From contig NZ_RLII01000001.1 in assembly GCF_004102745.1 (NCBI RefSeq), forward strand, positions 124,001-188,000: DNA of 64,000 nucleotides. The letters run 5' to 3'. The DNA is from Acetivibrio mesophilus (lineage in GTDB: Bacteria > Bacillota > Clostridia > Acetivibrionales > Acetivibrionaceae). The position numbers and the translations under genes were made by a program. Within the stretch, counting starts at the first letter, position 1, and every line of letters begins with the position of its first letter. Under the pieces are notes generated by a model. It searched no databases. It saw nothing but the letters and a program-made list of their open reading frames with translations, and was not told the origin of the DNA. Of the stretch, positions 6,734 to 16,100 are shown piece by piece.

Positions 6734-9056
6734 AACCCTGCAAAAAATCATGAAACAGGATAAAGAAAAGTTTATTGTCCCCAAAGGTGTTCAGCAGGCA
6801 ATTCCCATTCGAACCATATGGCCGGACGGAATTTTCCGGGTGGGCAACAAGTTTTCCAAAACCTTTCGTTTCGACGACATTAATTATGCGGTAGCCTCCA
6901 AAGAGGATAAGGAAGCGATGTTCCTGTGCTATTCTGAGCTGCTCAACTCCTTTGACAGCGGGGCGACTACCAAAATCACCATTAATAACCGACGCTTGAA
7001 TAAAGCAGACTTTGAAAGCTCTATTCTAATCCCTCTAAAAGGTGACAGGCTGGACGAGTATCGCAGGGAATATAACCAGATGCTTTTGGATAAAGCAACA
7101 GGTGCCAATAGCATTGTGCAGGACAAATATGTTACCGTGTCTGTAATGAAGAAGAATATTGAGGAAGCGCGGAATTACTTTTCCCGTATAGGAACAGACC
7201 TCATCACCCATTTCTCGCGCCTTGGCTCAAAGTGTGTGGAACTGGACGCTACCGACCGCCTTAGAATCCTGCACGATTTTTTCCGTTCCGGTGAAGAAAC
7301 GGATTTCTATTTTAACCTGTCTGAAACAATGAAAAAAGGTCATGATTTTAAAGACTATATCTGTCCCGATACTTTTGAGTTTGAGAAAGACCACTTCCGG
7401 ATGGGAAACAAATACGGTCGTGTCATCTTCCTGCGCGAGTTTGCAGGCTATATAAAGGACAGCATGGTGTCCGAGCTTTGTGATTTAAACCGTAATATAA
7501 TGTTATCACTTGATATTATCCCTATTCCAACCGATGAGGCTGTTCGGGAGGTGGAAAGCCGACTTCTCGGTGTGGAAACTAACATCACCAACTGGCAGAG
7601 GAGACAGAACCAAAGCAACAACTTTTCGGCTGTTGTGCCCTATGACATGGAGCAACAACGCAAGGAAAGTAAGGAGTTTCTCGATGATCTTACCACCCGT
7701 GATCAGCGTATGATGTTTGCTGTACTTACAATGGTGCATATTGCGGACAGCAAAGAGCAACTTGACAGCGATACGGAAACCTTGTTTACTACAGCACGGA
7801 AACACCTGTGCCAATTCTCTACACTGACATTCCAGCAGATGGATGGTTTAAATACGGTATTGCCTTATGGCTTGCGAAAAATTGATGCAATCCGGACGCT
7901 GACTACCGAAAGCACGGCAGTGTTTATACCTTTCCGGGCACAGGAAATCTCCCACCATGGCGGCATTTATTACGGACAGAATGTTATCAGCAAGAACATG
8001 ATCATTGCCAACAGGAAACACCTGCTCAATGGAAATTCTTTTATTCTGGGAGTTTCCGGCTCCGGTAAGAGTTTTACCGCTAAGAGGGAAATTGTCAACC
8101 AGATACTGTCCAGTGATGACGACATTATCCTAATTGATCCGGAAAGGGAGTATTCCTCCCTTGTCAAGGCAATGGGCGGTGAGATTATCCATATATCAGC
8201 AACTTCTCCGAATCATATCAATGCAATGGATATGAACAAGGACTATGGAGATGGGACAAACCCTGTCATCCTGAAATCTGAATTTGTCCTGTCCCTGTGT
8301 GAGCAGCTTATCGGAGGCCATAACCTGGGAGCAAAGCAGAAGTCTCTGATTGACCGCTGTACTGCCAGTGTGTATAGGAAATATCTTCAAAGCAACTATA
8401 AAGGAAATCCTCCAACTCTGCAGGATTTTCATGCAGAGCTTTTAAGACAGGAAGAACCGGAAGCTCAGGAAATCGGCCTCGCGATCGAACTATTTACTAG
8501 CGGCAGCCTAAACACTTTTGCAAAACCAACCAATGTAGACGTAAATAACCGCCTGATCTGCTACGATATCCTTGATCTCGGTAAGCAGCTTCTCCCTATC
8601 GGGATGCTGGTGGTACTGGACAGCATTCTAAACCGCATCACGCAAAATCGTGCGAAAGGGAAAAACACCTTTATTATCATTGATGAAATATACCTGCTTT
8701 TCCAGCATGAGTATAGCGCCAACTTCCTGTTTACGCTCTGGAAACGTGTTCGAAAGTACGGCGCTTTTTGTACTGGTATCACACAGAATGTGGATGATCT
8801 TTTGCAAAGCCATACCGCTCGTACCATGTTGGCTAATTCCGAATTCATCGTCATGCTTAATCAAGCTAGCACGGATCGCATGGAACTTGCGAAACTCTTA
8901 AACATTTCAGATCTTCAGCTTTCTTATATTACAAATGTGGATGCAGGTAACGGACTTATCAAAGTGGGAAGTTCTCTTGTTCCTTTTACCGACCAGTTTC
9001 CACGCAACACAAAGCTCTACCGCCTGATGACCACAAAGCCTGGCGAGCAGGCGTAA
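6726..9056 (+). CDS. VirB4-type conjugation ATPase
   Basis: At 776 residues it has normal family length and no visible damage. Walker A lies at about 442-449 (GVSGSGKS) and Walker B near 647 (TFIIIDEIYLLF). The late motif RKYGAFCTGITQNVDDLL and the C-terminal helix-rich ATPase lobe follow. VirB4 powers assembly of the mating channel at the cell membrane. AAGGAGG at 6708-6714 precedes it, and it is coupled to prgI by overlap. As the largest intact gene of the module, it is good evidence that the element was recently active. Confidence 0.95.
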   Translation: MIKTLQKIMKQDKEKFIVPKGVQQAIPIRTIWPDGIFRVGNKFSKTFRFDDINYAVASKEDKEAMFLCYSELLNSFDSGATTKITINNRRLNKADFESSILIPLKGDRLDEYRREYNQMLLDKATGANSIVQDKYVTVSVMKKNIEEARNYFSRIGTDLITHFSRLGSKCVELDATDRLRILHDFFRSGEETDFYFNLSETMKKGHDFKDYICPDTFEFEKDHFRMGNKYGRVIFLREFAGYIKDSMVSELCDLNRNIMLSLDIIPIPTDEAVREVESRLLGVETNITNWQRRQNQSNNFSAVVPYDMEQQRKESKEFLDDLTTRDQRMMFAVLTMVHIADSKEQLDSDTETLFTTARKHLCQFSTLTFQQMDGLNTVLPYGLRKIDAIRTLTTESTAVFIPFRAQEISHHGGIYYGQNVISKNMIIANRKHLLNGNSFILGVSGSGKSFTAKREIVNQILSSDDDIILIDPEREYSSLVKAMGGEIIHISATSPNHINAMDMNKDYGDGTNPVILKSEFVLSLCEQLIGGHNLGAKQKSLIDRCTASVYRKYLQSNYKGNPPTLQDFHAELLRQEEPEAQEIGLAIELFTSGSLNTFAKPTNVDVNNRLICYDILDLGKQLLPIGMLVVLDSILNRITQNRAKGKNTFIIIDEIYLLFQHEYSANFLFTLWKRVRKYGAFCTGITQNVDDLLQSHTARTMLANSEFIVMLNQASTDRMELAKLLNISDLQLSYITNVDAGNGLIKVGSSLVPFTDQFPRNTKLYRLMTTKPGEQA

Positions 9057-9091
9057 ATTTCAAAAGGAATAAATCCAAGGAGGGAAATTTA

Positions 9092-9493
9092 GTGGAGAGT
9101 ATCCAATTTGCTAGTAAGGAACATGAGACTTTTTATTACAACATGATCAAAGTGGCACGCAACAACGATGTATTCCGCAAAGCGTTTTTCTATACAGTAG
9201 GGATTAGTGCAGAAACTAGAAACCATATTACCGCTCTCTTTGACTTTGAGGAGAGCCTTATAAAGCCTGAGGGACTTTCGGCACCATGGCAGACTGGCAG
9301 TACAAAGCGTTTATGCCGGCTTGCATTTAATCTCTGGAACGGCTGGACAGAGGAAGGCAAAGAGCAATATTCTGCACCGTATTATTTATTCGACTGCAGC
9401 TTTGCTCCATACTTTTTTGAAGCAATCAGGCTTCGTTATCCTGAGTACTGCAGGAGTTTGGAGCGTTCTGTATTACATCCTTTCGCAAGATAA
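9092..9493 (+). CDS. DUF6075-like mobile-element protein
   Basis: A 133-residue soluble protein starting at GTG 9092 behind AAGGAGGG (9078-9085). It is rich in aromatics, with the stretch APYYLFDCSFAPYFFEAIRLR near the C-terminus. Proteins of this type lie directly after VirB4 in Tn1549-like elements, and their biochemical role is not known to me. The family name is a recollection from context and sequence flavour. Confidence 0.6.
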   Translation: MESIQFASKEHETFYYNMIKVARNNDVFRKAFFYTVGISAETRNHITALFDFEESLIKPEGLSAPWQTGSTKRLCRLAFNLWNGWTEEGKEQYSAPYYLFDCSFAPYFFEAIRLRYPEYCRSLERSVLHPFAR

Positions 9494-9774
9494 CTGAAGT
9501 TTAGAGATAAGGTTAAAGTAAATAATAAAATAATGAAAAGACGAGATAAGACTATATTTAAGGCAATCCGGATATAAGATATATGCCTCAGCCTACTTAA
9601 CTACAATCATTTCGTTTTTCATACTAACTACTTGATTTTCGATTACTTCTACTGAACGTTTGCACCATGTGTGACCAACATTATATATATATGACACATA
9701 GAAAAAAGCAACCAACAAATCCGTAACTAAGCGGCGTGAGGTTGCTTTTGGTCTTTTTATTTGACAAGTTAATT
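9494..9774. terminator. Gene-free stretch with terminator of the PadR-SEDS unit
   Basis: No convincing gene lies here. The arms AAAAGCAACC (about 9704-9713) and GGTTGCTTTT (about 9738-9747) form a hairpin with T-runs on both outer sides. It can therefore stop the minus-strand SEDS gene that ends at 9775 and also act from the plus side. A short minus-strand frame (9593-9778) shows no recognisable product. Confidence 0.6.
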
Positions 9775-11154
9775 TCAATGTATATTAAAGTCAATAATTA
9801 ACTTACCATCCTCAAATTTAAGGAAAGAATTAGTTGATGCTTTTATGCTCGTTTGCTTATCTTTAATGAAATAGCCTGTTCTAAATACAGAAAGAAGTAT
9901 ACCTATCAGACACATATTTATTAAAAGATAAGAGCTACCTTGTGAAACCAATGGCAAAGAGAGTGGTGCGAAAAGTTGAAATCCTAAATTTGCTGCGATA
10001 TATAATATAGTCTGGATTATAAATGTTAAGGTTACTGCTGTAGAAACCAATAGAGCAAGAACACTTTTCTGCTTCAAACAAAGGATAATTGCACGGACAA
10101 TAAATACTGTTAGTAATGTTAAAACAATGACAAAAGTGAGCCATCCAAACCTATGAATTATGTATGTGAGTAGAAAATCGCTATTTATACCAGGCAAAAC
10201 CTGAGCTGCTGATAATCCTTGGAAATTTTGAGGTAAATTACCTTGCCCTATGAATTGAGCACCTGATAATAGCCTCCTGGTTATGGTTCCGATATATCCT
10301 GCACCACTAGGATCAATTGACGGATTTAAAGCCAAAGCAATCCTTTTTGATAAAATACCGCTTGCAAATATCATTGTTAGTGATCCTATTACTGGCAGGT
10401 AGACAAGTAATAAAGCATAAAGCTTTTTTACACTGAACCAGCCCTTTAAAATAGCGATAGTAAGTACCGCAAGGCAGGAAAGGACGAGGAGTATGCAAGA
10501 AGATACGCTTGGAATAATCATAGATATCATAAAAGATACTGCAAAAAATATACCACAGAAAACGACTCCAATATAGCCTCTGTTTCTCATGTTATAAACA
10601 AACCCTGCAAACGAAATTGGAAACAATAAAAGCAAATAGGAGGCATAAACATATTTTCCGTTTATGGGATTTGATACGATAGTCAAAAATATGGTTACCG
10701 CAGCTAACAATAGAAAAATCGTTTTTGGGTATTTCCCGAGTATAGTAAAATCCATATAGTAAAACAGAGCCATCAGGACTATTCCTGCTATTGTAAAAAA
10801 CAATTGTTTATTGAATAACTCTATACCGTTAAAATCTTGAGGAGAGGTAAAAAACCTTATAACAGTTCCAGCTGCAAGCAACAAGATTGTCAATGTAATA
10901 ACTGACCATTCGGGCTTTGGCCTGTGTGTACGGTCAAGCTCTGTACCGATTATTATAGGGTCACCCATTTGCTCAAGGGCTTTTAGTGTTGCAGTTTCAT
11001 CATTAAATCCCTGAGCTTTAAAAGCTTCTTTTTGATCAACTATATGGTTTTCGATTTCTTCACGGATATCACCATGTATTTTTTTGCATCTTATTTGACT
11101 GCAAATTGTTTCAAGATACTGCTTAACTTTAATATGATGCTGCAAGATTCGCAC
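9775..11154 (-). CDS. SEDS (FtsW/RodA/SpoVE) family protein with permease-prefix domain
   Basis: The 459-residue protein starts with a soluble domain (about residues 1-75) containing IREEIENHIVDQKEAFKAQG and ALEQMGDPIIIGTELD, a 'permease prefix' typical of PadR-linked membrane proteins. About ten transmembrane helices with SEDS features follow (GAQFIGQGNLPQ, INSDFLLTYIIHRFGW, PLSLPLVSQGSS near the end). SEDS proteins polymerise peptidoglycan glycan strands. The gene overlaps padR by 26 bases. It is cargo inserted between the DUF6075-like and CD1108-type genes, on the opposite strand. Confidence 0.85.
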   Translation of the reverse strand: MRILQHHIKVKQYLETICSQIRCKKIHGDIREEIENHIVDQKEAFKAQGFNDETATLKALEQMGDPIIIGTELDRTHRPKPEWSVITLTILLLAAGTVIRFFTSPQDFNGIELFNKQLFFTIAGIVLMALFYYMDFTILGKYPKTIFLLLAAVTIFLTIVSNPINGKYVYASYLLLLFPISFAGFVYNMRNRGYIGVVFCGIFFAVSFMISMIIPSVSSCILLVLSCLAVLTIAILKGWFSVKKLYALLLVYLPVIGSLTMIFASGILSKRIALALNPSIDPSGAGYIGTITRRLLSGAQFIGQGNLPQNFQGLSAAQVLPGINSDFLLTYIIHRFGWLTFVIVLTLLTVFIVRAIILCLKQKSVLALLVSTAVTLTFIIQTILYIAANLGFQLFAPLSLPLVSQGSSYLLINMCLIGILLSVFRTGYFIKDKQTSIKASTNSFLKFEDGKLIIDFNIH

Positions 11155-11479
11155 CCCCTTTTAAAACACGGTTTACAGCAGTAAAATAGGTTTGCCATTC
11201 GGCTTTTTTATCAGCAAGCAATCCCCTACCTTTTTTCGTTATGCTGTAGTACTTCCGTATTCTTGCACTGTCAACATTGTCATCATAAGAGATAACCATT
11301 CCCTGCTGCTCAAGACTATGAAGTAAAGGATATAGTGTACCGGCTTTAAGATTGAAGGTATCGTTAGATTTCTTTGACAACTCTTCAATCATCTGATATC
11401 CGTACATATCTTTATCTTCGAGTAGTTTTAGAATAAGCATTGTTGTGCTGCCGCTTAATAGGGTCTTATCTGCTGCCAT
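11129..11479 (-). CDS. PadR family transcriptional regulator
   Basis: A 116-residue winged-helix protein with the PadR signature MLILKLLEDKDMYGYQMIEEL, then TLYPLLHSLEQQGMV and YYSITKKGRGLL. PadR proteins usually repress a linked membrane-protein gene and respond to small ligands or envelope stress. The start is behind GGGAGGC on the reverse strand (about 11488). A 21-base palindrome (11501-11521) lies just upstream and is the likely operator. Confidence 0.92.
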   Translation of the reverse strand: MAADKTLLSGSTTMLILKLLEDKDMYGYQMIEELSKKSNDTFNLKAGTLYPLLHSLEQQGMVISYDDNVDSARIRKYYSITKKGRGLLADKKAEWQTYFTAVNRVLKGGANLAASY

Positions 11480-11500
11480 AGACTTGCCTCCCTTTCCGAT

Positions 11501-11521
11501 ATATATAGATTATCTATATAT
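11501..11521. promoter_or_regulatory. Probable PadR operator (palindrome)
   Basis: These 21 bases form a perfect odd palindrome with arms ATATATAGAT and ATCTATATAT around a single central T. A related ATCGAT/GATCTAC motif follows at 11531-11543. Placement over the padR-SEDS promoter fits autoregulation. Confidence 0.65.
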
Positions 11522-11652
11522 AAATAATATATCGATGATCTACATATGTCAAGGTATAATATACTGATTTTACCTTAACTAATCCGATCGAGGAGGAGAA
11601 GACTGTTAGAGCAATTGTTAAAACAGTATTCAATCAAAAGGAGGTGTGTGCA

Positions 11653-13302
11653 TTGAAAAAGATCAGAACAAAACAGAACAAGAAGGATATTAAGGTACTA
11701 GACAAGACAATGGATGTAACCCGGCGGGCAAAGAATGCTTATATTCGCACCAAAGAGCGGTCTGAACAGCTTGGGCACAATGATGACAGTAACTATGTGG
11801 ACTATGCCGATAATCTTGTCAGTGACAGTGCAAAAAACATTACCCATAAAGGTGAACATATAGCGAAAAGATACGGCAAGAAAGCAATAGAAAAAATCAA
11901 GACCCGCAAGGTGCAGGCTAATGATTCCGCTTGGTCTGATACCCATAATGCAGATAATGTTTACCCGTCGTCACAGGGTGAAGCAAAGGAATTAGTGCAA
12001 AGGAATGCTGCCCGAACAGAAGCACAACAAACCACGCAACAAAATTACGCTCAGGCTAAAATAAAGGATGCAGCTAAGCAGAAAAATACTCAACTTATAT
12101 CGAACAAGGCTAATACACAGAATTCCCCTCAAATCAGGGTAAAGGAAACTGTAAGCAGAAAGTTTACTCTATCAAAACCAGGTGAAGCAGGAAAACGCAG
12201 GTTTGTTCAAAGCAGAGCGAACCGGCGATTAACTCAGTCCAATTCAATCCCGGAGGCAAGTAGAAATGCTTTTCGGACGCAAGCAAGACAAACGTCTGGG
12301 CATATAACTGCACACTCCCCTCAACATCCAGTACCCAGACCGACCGGAAACGCTTTGAGACGAAATACATATTTTTATAGTAAAACTGGCCACACCGTTA
12401 AACAATCTGCAAAAACCAGCGTTAAGACAATAAAGGAAGGCTCTAAAGGTACAGTCAAGACAGTAAAAAAGTCGATTAAAACTGCTAAACGTACTGCCAA
12501 AACCGCCATTAAAACATCGCAGGCAGCAGTTAAAACCGCTGTTAAAACTGCACAGGCTACCCGGAGAGCGGTACAGGCGGCAAGGGCAGCAGCGAGAACT
12601 GCGGCTTTTACGGCAAAGATGACGGTAAAAGCAATGATAGCTGCCATCAAAGCAATCATTTTAGCTGTGAAAGGAACGATTGCTCTTATCGCTGCAGGTG
12701 GATGGATAGTACTAGTTATCATTCTTGTAATATGTCTTGCGGGATTTTTGTTAGGATCTGTTTTCGGAGTATTCTTTTCCAATGAAAGCCCAGGTGAGAA
12801 TATACCGACTATGACTGAGGTTGTAAGACAGCTTAATGAGGAATACTACGCAAAAATCGAGCAGATAAAGGCCGAAAACCCTCATGATACGCTTGAGTTT
12901 TCCTCCAATAGCGGAAACAGCACTGCCGTTAGCAACTGGAGGGAAATACTGCCTGTTTATGCTGTCAAGACGACTACCGCCCCCGAAAACGGTATGGATG
13001 TCGCCACTCTTGATGACACAAAGGTGGGCATCTTGCGCAGCATCTTCTGGAATATGAACCAAATTAACTATTGGATAGAAACAATTGAGCATGAGGAAAC
13101 CATTATAACCGAAGATGAGGACGGCAACGAGGTCGAAGAGACTATTACCATTACGGAAACAACCCTGCATATAGTATTAGCCTCAAAAACCCATGTTGAT
13201 ATGATTACCGAATACCACTTCAATTCTGAACAGATCGGACTGTTAAATGAGTTAATGCAGGATGAATATCAGCAGTTATTTATGCAGCTTATTGAAGGTT
13301 AA
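11653..13302 (+). CDS. CD1108-type mobile element protein lacking its hydrolase domain
   Basis: I place the start at TTG 11653 because GGAGGTG (11640-11646) overlaps the alternative GTG at 11644. The N-terminal 240 residues are basic and Gln/Ala-rich. A Lys/Thr/Ala repeat region (about 250-330, units like KTAVKTAQA) and one transmembrane helix (about 345-375) follow, then an extracellular domain. Homologues in Tn1549-like elements then carry an NlpC/P60- or CHAP-like cell-wall hydrolase, which opens peptidoglycan for mating. Here the protein stops at LMQLIEG with no such domain downstream, so it is truncated or a short variant. Confidence 0.75.
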   Translation: MKKIRTKQNKKDIKVLDKTMDVTRRAKNAYIRTKERSEQLGHNDDSNYVDYADNLVSDSAKNITHKGEHIAKRYGKKAIEKIKTRKVQANDSAWSDTHNADNVYPSSQGEAKELVQRNAARTEAQQTTQQNYAQAKIKDAAKQKNTQLISNKANTQNSPQIRVKETVSRKFTLSKPGEAGKRRFVQSRANRRLTQSNSIPEASRNAFRTQARQTSGHITAHSPQHPVPRPTGNALRRNTYFYSKTGHTVKQSAKTSVKTIKEGSKGTVKTVKKSIKTAKRTAKTAIKTSQAAVKTAVKTAQATRRAVQAARAAARTAAFTAKMTVKAMIAAIKAIILAVKGTIALIAAGGWIVLVIILVICLAGFLLGSVFGVFFSNESPGENIPTMTEVVRQLNEEYYAKIEQIKAENPHDTLEFSSNSGNSTAVSNWREILPVYAVKTTTAPENGMDVATLDDTKVGILRSIFWNMNQINYWIETIEHEETIITEDEDGNEVEETITITETTLHIVLASKTHVDMITEYHFNSEQIGLLNELMQDEYQQLFMQLIEG

Positions 13303-13402
13303 GCATATGTAACTTTATACACGATTCCGGTCTCCAGAGGGAGAACACCAAAAGGAAGATATAATTCGTAAAACTAAATCAAATGAAAGGCTGGATAACT
13401 CC

Positions 13403-13639
13403 ATGAATTTAAAGGAAACAAGGAATACGGAATATTCAAAGTGTGTGAATCTATTGGCTAAACTAATTGACCTGGATGATAACACAAAAGAAAAAATCTA
13501 CAAATGCTTTCAGTGCATGGGGATAAAAAACTTTTTTATAAATCTGGAATCAGTTGATTTACCTGTTGAGACTTGTGAGAAGTTGAAAAATATAAAGTCC
13601 GTTATTGAGATGTTTGATGAAGAAGGGGGGCAAGTGTAA
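13403..13639 (+). CDS. Small hypothetical protein
   Basis: A 78-residue, probably all-helical soluble protein with four Cys residues. The ribosome site is weak (AAAGG at 13385-13390), but the frame is open for 30 codons upstream and the gene ends two bases before the radC-like ATG, suggesting coupling. No family is recognised. Confidence 0.45.
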   Translation: MNLKETRNTEYSKCVNLLAKLIDLDDNTKEKIYKCFQCMGIKNFFINLESVDLPVETCEKLKNIKSVIEMFDEEGGQV

Positions 13640-13640
13640 C

Positions 13641-14345
13641 ATGAAACAGGAAATGCAGCACACTGAAAAATTTTTAAAAGGACTGACAAGCTTAGCAGGC
13701 CTTCCCTATAAAAAGCTTCAGCAGTACGTGAAAACAAATAACCCCTTCAACATCCTGGAACATCCTCACATCATGGAGCCGAATGAAAAACAGCTTGAAA
13801 AGATAGGCCTGCTAAATGAATTCATAGCATCTTACAACATATTAAAAGTCTACGAGAAGGATGATAAGATCATACTCAATTCATCAACCGCATCAGGACA
13901 GTACTTTTTAGCCCTTTTAGGAGGGATGAAGGATAAAGAAAGGTTTATGGTTTCTTTTTTAGACAGCGGCAATAACATAATCGAAACCAAAATCATGTCT
14001 GAAGGGAGTATTGGACAGGCACCAGTTTATCCGCGAGAAATATTAAAATATGCTCTTGCCTGCGATTGTAACGCAATAATTTTAGCCCATAACCATCCCG
14101 GAGGCTCCCAAAATTTCTCTATGGAAGATAAAACATTGACACAGAGAATAGTTGATATTTTTCATCCGCTTGGGATTAAGGTTTTGGATCATATTATTGT
14201 TGCCGATACAATTTATACTTCTATGGCAGAGAAAGGAGAACTTCCCAAAGAGAGCAGAAGTATTGCAAATTATGGGGTGATTGAATTAGGTGCATCTACT
14301 GCAAAGGAAAAGCTGAATAGGGTTCAGCATACACACTCACGTTAG
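13641..14345 (+). CDS. RadC-type JAB/MPN domain protein
   Basis: The C-terminal half of this 234-residue protein is a JAB domain with the metal motif LAHNHPGGSQNFSMEDK (HxHx7-10D, about residues 152-166) and an upstream Glu region (YPREILKYAL). RadC-like proteins are frequent on conjugative elements and phages, and their proposed roles are in recombination or anti-defence. The N-terminal 90 residues lack the usual HhH domain of chromosomal RadC, consistent with a mobile-element paralogue. The start is ATG 13641 behind AGGGGGGCAAG. Confidence 0.85.
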   Translation: MKQEMQHTEKFLKGLTSLAGLPYKKLQQYVKTNNPFNILEHPHIMEPNEKQLEKIGLLNEFIASYNILKVYEKDDKIILNSSTASGQYFLALLGGMKDKERFMVSFLDSGNNIIETKIMSEGSIGQAPVYPREILKYALACDCNAIILAHNHPGGSQNFSMEDKTLTQRIVDIFHPLGIKVLDHIIVADTIYTSMAEKGELPKESRSIANYGVIELGASTAKEKLNRVQHTHSR

Positions 14346-14463
14346 AACTGGATTTTAAAGATTAGATTTGTAATCTTAAAGGTGTTTTCAAGTACACCCA
14401 AAGTGTTTTAAAGCACATGCTTGTGAGAAAAAGTAAAGATAATAAATGTTTCTTTCATATGGG

Positions 14464-14632
14464 GCATATTGTGAGGTTAATTATTCTGCTGCAAAGGCGG
14501 ATATAATTGGTGTGACAAAAGCACTCGCCAAGGAGCTTACACCTTCAAATATACAGGTAATTGCATAGCTCCTGGTATTACCTTGAACAAATCAAATCAT
14601 CTATAACTGAAAGCAATTACAGAACTGGACAA
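14464..14632 (+). pseudogene. Remnant of a short-chain dehydrogenase/reductase (FabG-like)
   Basis: About 50 codons read CEVNYSAAKADIIGVTKALA, containing the SDR catalytic YxxxK, then KELTPSNIQV. After one missing A (about 14560) the frame resumes as CIAPGIT. This is the conserved second half of a FabG-like enzyme. Both ends are missing, there is no start codon, and the frame is broken, so it is a relic at the boundary between the element and the B12 operon. Confidence 0.75.
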
Positions 14633-14718
14633 AATTATCTTATAAAACATGAAATAATCCATTGAAATAATCTGAATAATGATATAATATTTTAATAAAT
14701 TGATAATTTAATATAAAA

Positions 14719-14887
14719 TCAGGTGCTGGTTATGCATTACTAGAAAATGTGTGAATCAGTGAAAAGGGAAGACGGGTGAAAATCCCGCGCGGTCACGCCG
14801 CTGTAAAAGTGGAGTTCTCCATAGATACCACTGGGAAACTGGGAAGGTTTGGAGAATGATGATGCTTGAGCCAGAAGACCTGCCAGC
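14719..14887 (+). ncRNA. Cobalamin (AdoCbl-type) riboswitch
   Basis: The conserved blocks are in order: AGGTGCTGGTTATGC at 14720, GGTGAAAATCCCGCGCGGTC around 14775, CGCCGCTGTAA, CCACTGGGAAACTGGGAAGG around 14828, and the B12 box GAGCCAGAAGACCTGCCA near 14868-14885. Together these identify the cobalamin riboswitch. It lies in front of the cobalt-uptake and corrin operon and is followed by a terminator, so B12 is expected to switch the operon off at transcription. Confidence 0.97.
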
Positions 14888-14962
14888 ATTTTTGCACCAT
14901 GTACTCTACGAGCGATAGGGGGTGTTGTGTATGTCTGCACAGTATTATTCCGGGTATGCATG

Positions 14963-14998
14963 ACCTCTTGACTATTTATGTTGAGAGGTTTTTTGTTT
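14963..14998 (+). terminator. Riboswitch expression-platform terminator
   Basis: The stem ACCTCTTGAC/GTTGAGAGGT (14963-14972 with 14980-14989) is followed by TTTTTTG. It lies 75 bases after the B12 box and 33 bases before cbiM, as expected for a transcription-terminating cobalamin switch. Confidence 0.85.
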
Positions 14999-15030
14999 GT
15001 AAAATAATATTTGTATGAGGAGTGAGTATT

Positions 15031-15762
15031 ATGTCCAAAAAATTACAATTGGCTTTGGGTCTTGGACTTATGGTAATACTGATGCCAACAACGGCTTCAG
15101 CTATGCATATCATGGAAGGATTCTTACCTCCGGTCTGGGCAATCTCATGGGGAGTATTGTGCGTACCATTTATAGTTATGGGACTATTTTCAATAAATAA
15201 AACTGTACGAGAAAATCCGCGATTAAAAATATATCTTGCAATGGCAGGTGCATTTGCATTTGTACTTTCCGCACTCAAAATACCTTCTGTTACAGGAAGC
15301 TGTTCACATCCAACAGGATTGGGATTGGGAACTATCCTTTTTGGCCCAACAGCTATGTCAGTACTGGGTCTGATAGTGCTTTTGCTTCAGGCTATACTTT
15401 TAGCTCATGGCGGACTAACAACGCTTGGCGCAAATACCTTTTCAATGGCAGTTGTAGGACCTATTGTTGCATTTGCAACGTACAAGCTGGTAAAGAAAGC
15501 GAAAGGACCTCAATGGCTGGCAGTGTTTTTAGCGGCAGCACTGGGTGATCTGTTGACGTATATGGTGACATCAGTGCAGCTTGCGCTAGCTTTTCCAGCT
15601 GAAGTAGGTGGTTTTGCTGCATCACTGGCTAAGTTTATGGGTATTTTTGCAGTGACACAGATTCCTCTTGCAATCAGTGAAGGTATACTTACAGTATTAA
15701 TATTTAATGCAATAGCTGCTTATGGCAAAGATGAATTGAAGAGCTTAAATCTATTACAATAG
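15031..15762 (+). CDS. cbiM: CbiM, substrate-capture subunit of the cobalt ECF transporter
   Basis: The 243-residue membrane protein brings Co2+ into the cell for corrin synthesis. It has an N-terminal hydrophobic segment ending before the hallmark [12 protein letters not shown], whose Met-His N-terminus is the metal site after processing, then six or so helices with [23 protein letters not shown] (15017-15022) supports the ATG at 15031 over the upstream GTG. First gene after the cobalamin riboswitch and followed by cbiN, cbiQ and cbiO. Confidence 0.97.
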   Translation: MSKKLQLALGLGLMVILMPTTASAMHIMEGFLPPVWAISWGVLCVPFIVMGLFSINKTVRENPRLKIYLAMAGAFAFVLSALKIPSVTGSCSHPTGLGLGTILFGPTAMSVLGLIVLLLQAILLAHGGLTTLGANTFSMAVVGPIVAFATYKLVKKAKGPQWLAVFLAAALGDLLTYMVTSVQLALAFPAEVGGFAASLAKFMGIFAVTQIPLAISEGILTVLIFNAIAAYGKDELKSLNLLQ

Positions 15763-15773
15763 GGGGTTTAATC

Positions 15774-16100
15774 ATGCAAACTGAAGCGATAAGGCAAACA
15801 AAAAAAAATAATCTTTCTGTTAACCTGCTGTTGATTCTTATTGTTATAGCTTTAGCAATTATTCCGTTGTTTATTGCTAAAGATGCTGAGTTTGGTGGAG
15901 CAGATGGGCAAGCGGAGGAGGCAATAGCAGAAATAAATGCAGATTATGAACCTTGGTTCTCACCCATTTTTGAACCGAAAAGCGGAGAGATTGAGAGCTT
16001 GCTTTTTGCATTGCAAGCTGCTATCGGCGCCGGCATAATCGGGTATGGATTAGGTTATTTGAAAGGCCGCAGAAAAGAAGAAGATGAGAAGAGCGCATGA
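15774..16100 (+). CDS. cbiN: CbiN, accessory subunit of the cobalt ECF transporter
   Basis: A 108-residue protein with two transmembrane helices (about residues 14-32 and 78-98) flanking an extracytoplasmic loop with GADGQAEEAI and YEPWFSPIFEPKSGEIESLLF, a clear CbiN pattern. CbiN is needed with CbiM for Co2+ loading. It overlaps cbiQ by 4 bases. Confidence 0.95.
   Translation: MQTEAIRQTKKNNLSVNLLLILIVIALAIIPLFIAKDAEFGGADGQAEEAIAEINADYEPWFSPIFEPKSGEIESLLFALQAAIGAGIIGYGLGYLKGRRKEEDEKSA

Noticed and set aside
12375-12782. Minus-strand 135-codon hydrophobic frame
   Set aside because: It is the antisense of the Lys/Thr/Ala repeat of the CD1108-type gene. The repetition alone keeps the frame open.
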